From Alphaproteobacteria bacterium (lineage in GTDB: Bacteria; Pseudomonadota; Alphaproteobacteria; Rhizobiales; JAKIUO01), in assembly GCA_024279115.1 (NCBI GenBank), contig JAJRRW010000002.1, forward strand, positions 1-39,201: DNA of 39,201 nt, written 5' to 3'. Within the stretch, counting starts at the first letter, position 1; each line of letters starts with the position of its first letter. The notes below the pieces were generated by a model. The model did not search any database. It saw nothing but the letters and a program-made list of their open reading frames with translations, and was not told where the DNA came from. Of this stretch, positions 18,395 to 29,835 are shown piece by piece. The position numbers were made by a program, and so were the translations under genes.

Positions 18395-19330
18395 ATGCGA
18401 ATTATATTCATGGGGACACCTGATTTTTCGGTGCCGACCCTCGACGCCCTGCAAAAAGCCGGTCACGAGGTGGTGGCCGTTTACAGTCAGCCACCAAGAC
18501 CTGCCGGACGAGGTAAAAAGGACCGCCTGACGCCGGTGCATGCTTTTGCCAAGGAACAAGGCCTGGAAGTTCGCACCCCGCAAAGCTTGCGCAAACTCGC
18601 CGCGCGACAAGCCTTTGAAGCTCTTGCCGCAGATGTGGCCATTGTTGTTGCCTATGGCCTGATGCTAGGCCCCAAAGTGCTCGCCGCGCCAAAACATGGC
18701 TGCTTGAACCTGCACGGTTCGCTATTGCCGCGCTGGCGAGGAGCGGCGCCCATTCAGCGAGCCATCATGGCGGGCGACGAAGTATCAGGGATCGAGGTCA
18801 TGCGCATGGAAGAGGGGCTCGACACCGGCCCCGTTTGCCAGAGCGCAAAAGTACAAATCACCCCTGATATGAGTGCTGGCGAACTTCATGATGAGTTGAT
18901 GGTGCGGGGGGCGGATTTGATGGTTGCAGCGCTGGCAAAGCTGCAACAAGGGTCTTTATCGTGCCAGCCACAACCCGTTGAGGGCATCACCTATGCCAGC
19001 AAGATTGACAAGGCGGAAACCCGCATTGACTGGCGCAAAAGCGCGCAGCACATCCACAATCATATTCGCGGCCTGTCGCCCTTCCCCGGTGCCTGGTTCG
19101 AAATTGATGTGAAAGGAAAGAGGGAGCGCATCAAGGTGCTTGGCAGCCAACTGGACAAACACACCACAGATGAGGCGCGCGCCGGGCAATTGCTCGATGA
19201 TCGGCTTCTGGTGGCTTGCGGCGAGGGGGCGGTGCGTCTGGTGACATTGCAGCGCGCTGGCAAGCGCCCGATGAGCGCCGCCGATCTGTTGCGCGGACTG
19301 CCACTAACAGCCGGTCAAAACCTCAAATAG
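18395..19330 (+). CDS. fmt: Methionyl-tRNA formyltransferase
   Basis: [60 protein letters not shown]. Confidence 0.97.
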   Translation: MRIIFMGTPDFSVPTLDALQKAGHEVVAVYSQPPRPAGRGKKDRLTPVHAFAKEQGLEVRTPQSLRKLAARQAFEALAADVAIVVAYGLMLGPKVLAAPKHGCLNLHGSLLPRWRGAAPIQRAIMAGDEVSGIEVMRMEEGLDTGPVCQSAKVQITPDMSAGELHDELMVRGADLMVAALAKLQQGSLSCQPQPVEGITYASKIDKAETRIDWRKSAQHIHNHIRGLSPFPGAWFEIDVKGKRERIKVLGSQLDKHTTDEARAGQLLDDRLLVACGEGAVRLVTLQRAGKRPMSAADLLRGLPLTAGQNLK

Positions 19331-19388
19331 CCAAGGCGCGCGCGCTTGGCCTTCAGTAGCGAAGTCCTTCAGTAGCGAAGGGCTTCAG

Positions 19389-19652
19389 CTAAGCGGATAT
19401 TTCCAAAAAGGCGGCAGGGTCAAATGGTTGCTCATTGGAAAGCCCCCAAATATCACGCTCTTCATTATAAGTATTGCGCGAACCATAATAGATTGCCGGG
19501 GCCAAAGATTTACTGGCAAGGTCTTCGGTTTTTTCCGCAAGTGGTTTGATGATCTCGCTTGCATGGGATTTGGTGGCGAGCGACAAGACGATCGCCGCAA
19601 CGAAGCATCCTGTTAGAATGCCCCTCACAAGGTTTGTACTATTCTGCTCCAT
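19389..19652 (-). CDS. Small exported hypothetical protein
   Basis: 87 aa with a plausible signal peptide (GILTGCFVAAIVLSLATKSHASE). Confidence 0.5.
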   Translation of the reverse strand: MEQNSTNLVRGILTGCFVAAIVLSLATKSHASEIIKPLAEKTEDLASKSLAPAIYYGSRNTYNEERDIWGLSNEQPFDPAAFLEISA

Positions 19653-19919
19653 AATATGCCTCCATCTAGTGATGACTGACGAATGAATTCTGGATCCTTA
19701 ATACTACTAGTAGTTACTTATAATATATGAGACGTTTATTTAAATATGATTACCAGTCATCTTTGTTCCCATATCAGACTAATCCTCGCGCCTCGCGACG
19801 ATCACCTTCAAAAAAAATATTTCATCCAGATGAGAAAACACTTGCTTTTTTGCAGGCTGTTGAAACTTCGAACAGAATTTTGTTCTACTTTTGTCTATTA
19901 ACCATAATCAAGCCTTTAA

Positions 19920-21215
<1,296 letters not shown>

Positions 21216-21437
21216 GCAGTGCCAATCAATTGCCGCCAATATAGCCCGTTTTCACCAGATCATGTCGCCGAATTCAGCCAATCAGGCGTGTGCCAACCTG
21301 CTTCCCGCCCTTTACGCTCGGCAATTTGCATGCTTAACTTGCCCGACAAATAATAATTTTAGTGGTGAATGGCAACTGACAGAGCCTGTCAGAGCTCAAT
21401 ACACTTGCATTCTTGAAAAAGTTAGAGGGAACAAATT

Positions 21438-22004
21438 ATGGGTTTTATACGAAATATACTGGCGCTGACAGGGCTGATCGCCCTGATTGGCGTGAGCTTC
21501 CTTGGATACACCTACAAGGATCTTGATCCAGGTGCCGCCAAAACATATTATAATATGGCCAAAAAACTCGCCGAAACGGGAAATGCCGCCGAAGCTACGG
21601 TCTGGAAACGCCAGGTTTCCGAGGGCATTACTTTCGCTGAAGTTCACGAATCAATCAAGACCATTGCCCAGGAAAACAATATCAAAGATGTTGGCTTCCT
21701 GCCGCTTGGTGATCAGGTCACTGCCATGAACGGCAAGCCGTGGCGCAAGCTCAATATCTACCTCTATTGCAATCCGCTGACCGCCCAGAAAATGGTCGAT
21801 CATTCTGATGCCTACGCAGCCTACCTGCCCTGCCGCGTCTCTCTGCTTGAAGACAAGAAAGGCAAATTGTGGATCTATTCACTGGACATGGACATGATGA
21901 TCAATGGTGGCAAAACCCTGCCGCCCAAATTGTTAAAAGAAGCCATTGAGGTGAAAAGAATTATTCTTGATGTCCTCGATCGCGCTTCAAAAGGCGACTT
22001 CTAG
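21438..22004 (+). CDS. DUF302-like domain protein, membrane anchored
   Basis: N-terminal TM; IYLYCNPLTAQKMVDHSDAYAAYLPCRVSLLEDKKGKLWIYSLDMDMM resembles the DUF302 conserved block. Confidence 0.75.
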   Translation: MGFIRNILALTGLIALIGVSFLGYTYKDLDPGAAKTYYNMAKKLAETGNAAEATVWKRQVSEGITFAEVHESIKTIAQENNIKDVGFLPLGDQVTAMNGKPWRKLNIYLYCNPLTAQKMVDHSDAYAAYLPCRVSLLEDKKGKLWIYSLDMDMMINGGKTLPPKLLKEAIEVKRIILDVLDRASKGDF

Positions 22005-22025
22005 CACGCTTTTAGGGACAAACGA

Positions 22026-22058
22026 AAAAGGGTTGGACCAGTTGGCCCAACCCTTCTT
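22026..22058 (+). terminator. Rho-independent terminator
   Basis: aaaaaGGGTTGGaccagttggcCCAACCCttctt. Confidence 0.7.
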
Positions 22059-22103
22059 CATGAGTTTATCAAAATTTGTGACCCCGGATATGAGTTCTCA
22101 CAT

Positions 22104-22751
22104 CTAGTGACGGGTCGCGCAGCTACTTTCAAAAGCATGTTCCAGTAACTGTTCACGAATACCTTCGATCTCGATCACAACTGGCTCACCGGCACGGGCC
22201 GGGGTGACATTGCGAAAACGCGATTTGGGGATATTGGTACTTGCTGACCACAATCCGTGAAAAGCCGAGCGGCCAAGCTCGACGGCCTCAGCGCCATTTT
22301 TCTCGAACAGATCAAGTGAAAATCTGACATCGGCTGCGCGGCGCATAATATCGCCAGACCAGCAATGATCGAGGCCCAGAACAAGCTGCTCATGAGCATC
22401 CAGAAGGGCCGGGTTTTTAGCCCAGCGCAGAGAAGCATCCAGGCAGTTTTGCCCATTATACATACCAGCCATTTCCACAAAGTCGGCGAAAACCGATGCA
22501 GGCTCAATGCTGGCAAAAATGACACGTAGCTCGATGCCAAGATCGACAAAGCGATTGGCATGGCGGCGTACAGCATCTGTGACCGCACTATCGGGAGCAC
22601 GAGCGATCAATGTCACGCTCAAATCGTCCTGGGAAACGGCGTCCCCCAGTTCAATTTTGCTCACATAGGATAAAATAAAATCATCAAAACGTTTGACCGT
22701 CTCTCTGCGATGAAGTTCGGCTTTTGAAGAAAATTGTGAAAGCAGACCCAT
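22104..22751 (-). CDS. Conserved hypothetical protein
   Basis: 215 aa ORF with coding-like composition; no motif recognised. Confidence 0.7.
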   Translation of the reverse strand: MGLLSQFSSKAELHRRETVKRFDDFILSYVSKIELGDAVSQDDLSVTLIARAPDSAVTDAVRRHANRFVDLGIELRVIFASIEPASVFADFVEMAGMYNGQNCLDASLRWAKNPALLDAHEQLVLGLDHCWSGDIMRRAADVRFSLDLFEKNGAEAVELGRSAFHGLWSASTNIPKSRFRNVTPARAGEPVVIEIEGIREQLLEHAFESSCATRH

Positions 22752-22955
22752 TCCGGCGTTCCCATCTCAATATCGGAAAAATTATTGGAGCGACGAAATT
22801 TCAGAACCAGTGTCGCCTTCGTTTAACCAATGTGCGCCCTGACGGTAAAAAAGGTTTTAACGGCCCGCTGAAAAATAGCAAAAAACCACAATAATATTCA
22901 CAAGCAACTGATATTGCCTGCATTTTTTATTTTAAAACTTCCATTTCAAAAAATT

Positions 22956-25900
22956 CTACGTTTTATCGCCTTTGGGACTGAATCGCTTCGCCAGGCTTTG
23001 CGCCGCCAAATCTTCAGAAGCCTCATCAAGAAAACCATCGCCCTTTAAAAAGCCGGGTAACTTGCCCTCTTTAAAGTGATCGGCCTCTGATGGCTCATCA
23101 ACAGAATCAGTGGATTTGGCATTCATCTGCGCCATCAGCCGAGAGCCAAGGTCCTGACTGGCTTCCCCGGGGCCCAGTATGACAGGGTCGGTCAAAGGTC
23201 TGCGCCTTGAGCTATTGCTGGTTGCATCAACAGCCGCATTACGGCTTGCAAATACGCGCTCCTGCAATCCTTGTTTCAATTCCGAGATGCGCGCCGACAC
23301 AGGATCAATACCCGACGGCTCCTCTCGCTCTCCGCTCACGGGCGCCGGCTCGGCCTGCACGCCCTGCTCACGTTTTTCCGGCAATAAACTATCTTCATTG
23401 GCACGGCGCTCGCGGGGCTTTTGCGGCTCAGCCGCGCTCCATCGAGAAAGGATCGACGTCGCCGATTCGGCCGGTTCGGTAATCGGTTTCACAGCCACAA
23501 ATGGCTCTTCTTCGTGAACCAGTGGAGCGCTCTCATCTGCTTTTTTATCGCTAATGACCGGGGCATCAGGCTCTTTGCTATCGATTGACAGCACTGGGTC
23601 ATTCTCCAGACCCTCTTTGACCTGATCAACAGGTTTTGTATCTGGCTTTTGCTGCTGGCGATCCTCCAAAGGATCGAGTGAGGCGATCTGTATCTCGGCT
23701 TTGGGGGCCGGTTTGGTGACGGCTTTGGGTTCTGGTTTGACGAGACTTTCTGGTGTGGTCTTTTTACCAAATGATAAAAGTCCGCCTATCATTTTCGAGA
23801 CAACGCCAGACGCGTTCTCCTCATCCCCCTCAACGGGTTTCCTGGCCACAATAAGCTTGTCAGCAACAATCGGCTCATCAGTCAAAACCTGCTTCTCAAC
23901 ACGATCATTTTTGGCAACCAGATCAGCCAGTTGCTCCTTGGGCACGCCAAGCCCTGTCACCCCTTCAAGCTGACTGCGCAGCGCTTTGTTGGAGCGCCTG
24001 ATGGCGTCGGGCGAAAGCGCTTTGATGGTGATGATTTCAGCATCATCGGCGGCTTCTTTATTGATCGGAGAATCAGCTCGCTTGGCCGCCTCCATAGTGG
24101 CGGTTTTTTCCTTTTTCAGCTTGTCGATCTCTTCTTCCATGGTCGCCAGCTTTTGCTCGTGATCCAGTTTCTGGCGTTCCAATTGCTGCTGGCGATGGCG
24201 CTCTTGCTCTTCATTGCGAAGCTTTTGTTCTGTCGCGGCAAGGTCAATACGGGCCGGGTCGTCCTGTCCATTGTCGTTCAGGTCGCCATTTTCCTGTGAC
24301 CGCTTTACCGCCTCCATTATGAGATCCAGCACCATCTGACTTTGCGTATCTGCCACCTTGCGGAAGCGATAAACGCGATATTGGCGATTTTGCGCATAAT
24401 AGCGACTGTCATGGCGCTTCAGCTGCGCTCGCACCACACTTTGCAAGGGCCAGATGCTCGCCAGATGTAAAATTCCATTGGCCTCCAGCGAGATGCACAG
24501 ATTTGACAAAAAGCGCGATTCCTTGGCAATGTCGTGAGTATAGCCGGTCGACAATTGCCCTTTGATCTCGTCACGCTCCATCTTCAGATTGATGGTGCGC
24601 TTCTTTTTCAGCTCATCAATTTCCTTTTCAATCACCTCCATGCGCGTGAGGGGACCAGCCAGTTTTTCTTCCTGCCTTTGCAAGGCTTTGAAATAGGTCG
24701 CTGTTTGCTCTAAACTATTGGCAACCTCCCTCACATCCGCGCGCCTGTTGAACTGCTCGTCCGTATCTGTTTGATATTTGGCGCGCAATTGCTTGCTATT
24801 GCTGATCAGCAGATTGTGAGTACGGCACAAATCAGCATGTTCGCGCGTCAGCTTTCTGGCTTGCAGTTCTTCGTTCTGAATTTTATCGGGAATAAGCGCG
24901 GCAAATTCTTTCTCAAGCTTTCGTATGCCGCGATCAAAGTCATCGCGCTCCGAGCGGTATCCCTCTTCAATATTGCGATCCAGCCGGTCGCTCAGCAGGG
25001 CCTTTTGTGACCCCTTGACCAAGGGCACCGCGAGATAGTAATCGCGCCCATATTCAAATTCGGCATTGTGAAAGATCTCCAGCATTTCTTCGGAAATCTT
25101 GTTTTTATGGGCCTCGAATATATCCAGCATGGTGCCGCCAAATTTACTGGCGCGAGCTCGCGAATCAGAGCTTTGAATACGCTGCAAATGATCATAGCTG
25201 CGATTAAGCGAAATCAGCAAGATACACAGATCGACAAAAACAGCCGCCGAAAGCGGAATATAATCGCGCTTTGACAGACCGGCATCAAGATTGGAAACCT
25301 CGACCCTGCGCCCGGCACTGATCGCCTGTTTGCGGGCTTTTCGCAGCTCGTCAGGACTTGGCGGTAATTTCAGTGTCGGCAAGGCAGCAAGCGTCACCGC
25401 AAGACGGCGAAATGCCTCGATAATGGCTTCCGATCCCTCAACCGCAGAGATCTTGGGGTTTTTGATTTCTGGAATATCATCAATGGCCCGCACCACACCG
25501 CGCAGAGCGGTCTGCAATTGTACATCGGGGCAACGGAACGTGCCGCCACGGCCATTGGGGAAGCGGGTGGTACTGGCGCGCTTGTCAAAATTATCGCGAA
25601 ACTGGAGCAATTGCGGGTCGGTGCGCAGCGTATTAAAGCGCGCAATGGTCAAATCCAGCTTGCGACCAAGCGAGCGCAAAAACTTGTTGCGGGTGCCGTC
25701 TGCGCCAATCGTCGAGGCCTCCCGGCTGACCACTTTTTTGAGATCAGCATTCAGCGCATTGAGGTCAGACTTCACCGTGCCGGCACGGCCCGTAATATAT
25801 TCGGCGGCATAACCAAATTTTTGACTATCGCTATCGCGCAACCGCATACGCGGTCCCTCACCTGGCGAAGAATTGGGGCAGCTATTGCCGTGATCGCGCT

Positions 25901-26690
25901 CTTGCGTGGCTTTGTTGGTCGACAAGGTAGTCAATTGCACAAAGGTACTTTGCAATTGCTCCAGCCGGGTCTGGCCGATCTGCAAGGCAACCTGCACCTG
26001 CGAGACGGCGCTTTCCGCCGAGCGGGTGGCCTCTGTCTGGGCTTCCAGATATTTCCAGTAAAAACCAAAGCCAAAGCCCACTGAAATAAGCGTCAAGAAC
26101 AAATAGCCAAACACAAACAAAGGCTTGATCCATCTGGGAGTGCCGCCAGCATACAAGCTGTCGAGCAGATAAAGGATCATCAGCATCAGCATCATGACCG
26201 CAAAGCCAATGGCCACGCGCGACCCGACATCAAGAGATCCGGTGTTGGCCTGAATAAGCTCCAGCATGCCGGTATAGGTGGCCAGCCAGGACAAAAAGGC
26301 CAGACCAAGGGTCAAGGCGGCTTTCACCGGATCGGCATAAAACCAGGCGCGGAAATTAAAAATGTGAACTTTTTCGCTTTGCTCAGCCGCCGCCTCTGTC
26401 GTCAACGGCGCGGCATCTGCTTGTCCATTATCGGTGTCATTTTTAGGAGTAAGGGGCTGCACAGATGACATATCAAGCGACGGCTCGACACGGCGATCAA
26501 CCACAGGCTGATCATCAGAGCCGTCAAGCTTTGCCACTTCACGTTCATCTTTTGCAAGGGCCAATTCCCTCGTCGAGGGTTTTTCAAGCCAGCCAGGAAA
26601 TATTTTCCTCATCAACCACTCAAGCACAGGAAAACTCCTTTGTCCCATCGCACCTTCCCACCATCGGACGCGATGCTCCCGTTCATTCAC
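22956..26690 (-). CDS. Large multi-TM coiled-coil protein of unknown function (1244 aa)
   Basis: Four TM-like stretches in the first ~220 residues, another at IPLSAAVFVDLCILLIS, long charged coiled coils, then a Pro/Glu/Lys-rich tail; no family recognised. Confidence 0.85.
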   Translation of the reverse strand: MNEREHRVRWWEGAMGQRSFPVLEWLMRKIFPGWLEKPSTRELALAKDEREVAKLDGSDDQPVVDRRVEPSLDMSSVQPLTPKNDTDNGQADAAPLTTEAAAEQSEKVHIFNFRAWFYADPVKAALTLGLAFLSWLATYTGMLELIQANTGSLDVGSRVAIGFAVMMLMLMILYLLDSLYAGGTPRWIKPLFVFGYLFLTLISVGFGFGFYWKYLEAQTEATRSAESAVSQVQVALQIGQTRLEQLQSTFVQLTTLSTNKATQERDHGNSCPNSSPGEGPRMRLRDSDSQKFGYAAEYITGRAGTVKSDLNALNADLKKVVSREASTIGADGTRNKFLRSLGRKLDLTIARFNTLRTDPQLLQFRDNFDKRASTTRFPNGRGGTFRCPDVQLQTALRGVVRAIDDIPEIKNPKISAVEGSEAIIEAFRRLAVTLAALPTLKLPPSPDELRKARKQAISAGRRVEVSNLDAGLSKRDYIPLSAAVFVDLCILLISLNRSYDHLQRIQSSDSRARASKFGGTMLDIFEAHKNKISEEMLEIFHNAEFEYGRDYYLAVPLVKGSQKALLSDRLDRNIEEGYRSERDDFDRGIRKLEKEFAALIPDKIQNEELQARKLTREHADLCRTHNLLISNSKQLRAKYQTDTDEQFNRRADVREVANSLEQTATYFKALQRQEEKLAGPLTRMEVIEKEIDELKKKRTINLKMERDEIKGQLSTGYTHDIAKESRFLSNLCISLEANGILHLASIWPLQSVVRAQLKRHDSRYYAQNRQYRVYRFRKVADTQSQMVLDLIMEAVKRSQENGDLNDNGQDDPARIDLAATEQKLRNEEQERHRQQQLERQKLDHEQKLATMEEEIDKLKKEKTATMEAAKRADSPINKEAADDAEIITIKALSPDAIRRSNKALRSQLEGVTGLGVPKEQLADLVAKNDRVEKQVLTDEPIVADKLIVARKPVEGDEENASGVVSKMIGGLLSFGKKTTPESLVKPEPKAVTKPAPKAEIQIASLDPLEDRQQQKPDTKPVDQVKEGLENDPVLSIDSKEPDAPVISDKKADESAPLVHEEEPFVAVKPITEPAESATSILSRWSAAEPQKPRERRANEDSLLPEKREQGVQAEPAPVSGEREEPSGIDPVSARISELKQGLQERVFASRNAAVDATSNSSRRRPLTDPVILGPGEASQDLGSRLMAQMNAKSTDSVDEPSEADHFKEGKLPGFLKGDGFLDEASEDLAAQSLAKRFSPKGDKT

Positions 26691-26992
26691 ATCAACCCCA
26701 GTGCAAATGCACGCGGGCCAATAGCGTTCAAGAAATCAGTTAAAACAGGGAAAAACTACGGCAAAACAGTTCAGTATGACTGTCTCGCCCGTCTCGCCCC
26801 CCGATCACAGAACCAAGTATATAGCCCGATAATTAGGCTGTTTCATGTCTTTGAGGTGATCGTTCAGTGCCCCCCAATGGTCACATAGCCCCCCAATTAG
26901 CCCCGGGGCACCATCAAGGCGCCTCGTTCGCCAAACTTCTAAATAGCATCTAATCAGCCAGACGGGCAAGCCTTGGAGGGCAAAGCGTCTGG

Positions 26993-29425
26993 TTACTGTG
27001 TTTTATGGGCGTTTATTGGTACAATTGCCGCTTGAACCGGCATGGCGAGCTGCTCAAGGTCTTTCATCAAAACCCCCAGCAGAGGGGCGGCCAACTGGCT
27101 CGAATGCAGACGATAGCCCAGCGGCTGACTGACCGAGCCAGAGCCGACCAGAATGACATAGGAATAGCTCTTGCCGCTGGAAAACTGCACCCCGCCGGCC
27201 GCCCACACATCAACCGTGGTATCCGCATCATTGGTGGTCTGCGTACCGGTTTTGGCAAAATGCAACTCGACGTTTTTATGGCGTGCGGCACACCATTTAC
27301 CCTGACTTTTCAGCGTACCGTGGCGCTTGCCTTTGACTTCATAACAAAGCGGTGCCGAGAGAAGCTTGCGCAACATGCCCCGCCCCGCCGGCGCAATCAC
27401 CCCATCTGGAATAATGTCGCTGGTGGTTTCAAACTTGTTGGCCTCGATGCTCTTGCGCGATGTTTGTGAGTGATGAGCAACAATGGTTGGCAGGCTCACA
27501 GGCTTTGCCCCACGTCCCGTCAAGGACGCAAGGATGACGGAGGCCAGGTGATGGACCTTTTGCGGACTACCGGTGATCAGCCCGTGGGCCACAGCCGTCG
27601 AGGGCGGGGTTGCCTGCTCTTTGTTCTTTGCAAACGGCATATTAAAGCCAAACCGGTCAACGCTCTGGCGCACTGCTCCTTGTCCCAGCTTGAACAAGCG
27701 GTTGCCCAGGGGCTGCGACATGGAACAAGCAAACACCGTCTCGGCCCGCCGCAAGCGCCGATTACCGCCGTTGCGCCGACAGCTTTGCAAGCCCTTGGCA
27801 GGAGCATCAGTGTCTAGATAGTTGCTGTCTGGGGTGTCTTCGCCATCATTGGCGATCAAGACGGCGCCGATCATTTTGGCAATAGAGGCGACAGCGCGCC
27901 CCTCGCGGTCGCGTTCATAACGTCCCGACAACCGGTCTCTGGCGAGGCTGGAGCCAAAATAATGAGCATTTTGCCCGGCCTCGAAATAGCGCACGATTTT
28001 GCCGTTTTCATCGGCGGCAGCGACAATAATATCAGGCAGGCGTTGGCCACGCTTGCGGGCCAGCACGTCCAGCGTATAGCGCCGATCCAGTTTGCTGCGA
28101 TATTTTGCATTGAGTTTGCCAAGCCGTTTGGCAAGTTTTTCCCGAAAACGAATATTCTGGGCCGAATTCAGCGTCAGATCGACCCGCGCCACATAGTTAC
28201 GCCACTCGTGACCATATAAATCCACCATTTCGGCACGCGCTCCAAAGCGCGCGGACGGGGCAAAATGATTGGCCCGGCGCACCGGATTATTGCGAATAAC
28301 CCCTTGCGAGCGCGACAAAAGTTTTAACTCGGCTTCCTTGTCGGGAGCCAGCCTTGCTTGCGGCACCTCTATTGACATGGTGGACAGAGCAATGGTCAGA
28401 TTTTTTTCTTCTTGCGGGTCCGCGACCAACGCTTTCACGCATCGTTGCGCCCGGATCGCCGTAATATGGCGCCAGTTACGCAAACGCCGCTTGTTGATAC
28501 GCGGGTTTTTGCTTGGCAACACCTGAATGGGACGATTGACAGCAGCCGCCAACACGAATTGTTCGGCCCTGGTCATCTCGCTTGATGGCTTGCCAAAAAT
28601 AATGCGACTGGTGAGGCCCACCCCGTATAGCGATCCCCCGACCCGTTGCGCCAATGGCAGATGATTGGCAGCCCAGGTCTGCAACCGCCCATAATCCCCG
28701 TCCCTTACCAGCTTGTACTGGATAATGGGCGCCAGCCACCATTCGGAGGTTTTGCGTTTCAGCTTGTCGATATAGCTTTCCTTGCGCGAGGGCAAGGAGG
28801 CGTAATAGCTGCGGGCCAGCTGCATGGCGATCGTTGACCCCCCCCCGCCACTAGATGCGCCGCGCAGATTTTGAACGATATTATAGGGCAGCCGCATCAA
28901 CCCCTGCGGATCAATCCCATAGAGATTGCCAAACTGAATATAGGGAAAACCGGGGCGCAAGCTGATCATCGGCTTGCCAAGGTCGCGGTCTTCCAGATAG
29001 CGCAAACAAGACCAGTAATGAGGAGGTACCTTGTCGACATGTTCTGACTTGTGATCAGGGTAAGCGGTAAAGTTTTCCCATTCGATGGCCTTGGCGGAGA
29101 CATTGAAATCTGGCTCCATGCGGGGGTCGAAAATCCCCAGATAATCACCACGTGCGCTATAAAGGCCAATACCTTTGGAACGTTGCTCGAAATAATCGAG
29201 CTGTGGCTCCAGCCATTTCAAGGCCAGGGGAGCCCAGATGGCGGGAGCGGCATAAGCCAGCGTCAGGACCAGCAAAAACGAGCCAATACCATACAGCACG
29301 AGGCGTATCCAAAAACGGATATCAAGAATCAATTCCATGACCGCTACCGGCAGGCGAATGAGCCTTGCAGGTAACTCAGCCAGGAATTCAAACGAACGAT
29401 TTATCAGACGGATTGGATTAAACAT
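26993..29425 (-). CDS. Atypical bifunctional penicillin-binding protein (GT51 transglycosylase plus transpeptidase-like domain)
   Basis: GT51 motif SSGGGGSTIAMQLARSYY, PSSEMTRAEQFVLAAAVNRP; transpeptidase SxxK in VASIAKMIG and KTG in FAKTGTQ. Confidence 0.85.
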   Translation of the reverse strand: MFNPIRLINRSFEFLAELPARLIRLPVAVMELILDIRFWIRLVLYGIGSFLLVLTLAYAAPAIWAPLALKWLEPQLDYFEQRSKGIGLYSARGDYLGIFDPRMEPDFNVSAKAIEWENFTAYPDHKSEHVDKVPPHYWSCLRYLEDRDLGKPMISLRPGFPYIQFGNLYGIDPQGLMRLPYNIVQNLRGASSGGGGSTIAMQLARSYYASLPSRKESYIDKLKRKTSEWWLAPIIQYKLVRDGDYGRLQTWAANHLPLAQRVGGSLYGVGLTSRIIFGKPSSEMTRAEQFVLAAAVNRPIQVLPSKNPRINKRRLRNWRHITAIRAQRCVKALVADPQEEKNLTIALSTMSIEVPQARLAPDKEAELKLLSRSQGVIRNNPVRRANHFAPSARFGARAEMVDLYGHEWRNYVARVDLTLNSAQNIRFREKLAKRLGKLNAKYRSKLDRRYTLDVLARKRGQRLPDIIVAAADENGKIVRYFEAGQNAHYFGSSLARDRLSGRYERDREGRAVASIAKMIGAVLIANDGEDTPDSNYLDTDAPAKGLQSCRRNGGNRRLRRAETVFACSMSQPLGNRLFKLGQGAVRQSVDRFGFNMPFAKNKEQATPPSTAVAHGLITGSPQKVHHLASVILASLTGRGAKPVSLPTIVAHHSQTSRKSIEANKFETTSDIIPDGVIAPAGRGMLRKLLSAPLCYEVKGKRHGTLKSQGKWCAARHKNVELHFAKTGTQTTNDADTTVDVWAAGGVQFSSGKSYSYVILVGSGSVSQPLGYRLHSSQLAAPLLGVLMKDLEQLAMPVQAAIVPINAHKTQ

Positions 29426-29835
29426 CGCACATTCATACCAAAAAACCACGGCCCCGACACAAAATCTGTCAGACCACAAAAGCTGAGAACGCGTTTGATT
29501 TGCATCAGCCAGAAAAAATCAGTTTCAATTCAAAGGCGGTTATTGCGTCAAAACTATGAAATCAGCCAGATAAGCCCTCCCCCAACCAGCGTAAATTCCC
29601 TGCCGCGCCCGTAAATATATGCAATAATCGAGATAAGTTGATATATCACCCCTCAAATACTTGACAATGACTGTCGGCTATTTCTACTACTAGATCAATC
29701 AATCAAGATCTGATGCGTCACAGCATCAATTGACGGTTGGCCGCCGAGTGCCTATATGGGGTCTCACGAGCCACACCGTAAGTCGTGTTAAAATTATGCC
29801 TCCATTTCGAGGCCACCCAGGGAGTAATAAAGCCA

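Noticed and set aside
19703-19714. ACTACTAGTAGT 12-bp perfect palindrome
   Set aside because: Short and AT-rich; no second copy with matching context, so not distinguishable from chance.
19870-19885. GAACAGAATTTTGTTC inverted repeat considered as a LexA box
   Set aside because: Alphaproteobacterial LexA boxes are direct GTTC-N7-GTTC repeats; this is inverted with N8, and ccrM is not a known SOS gene.
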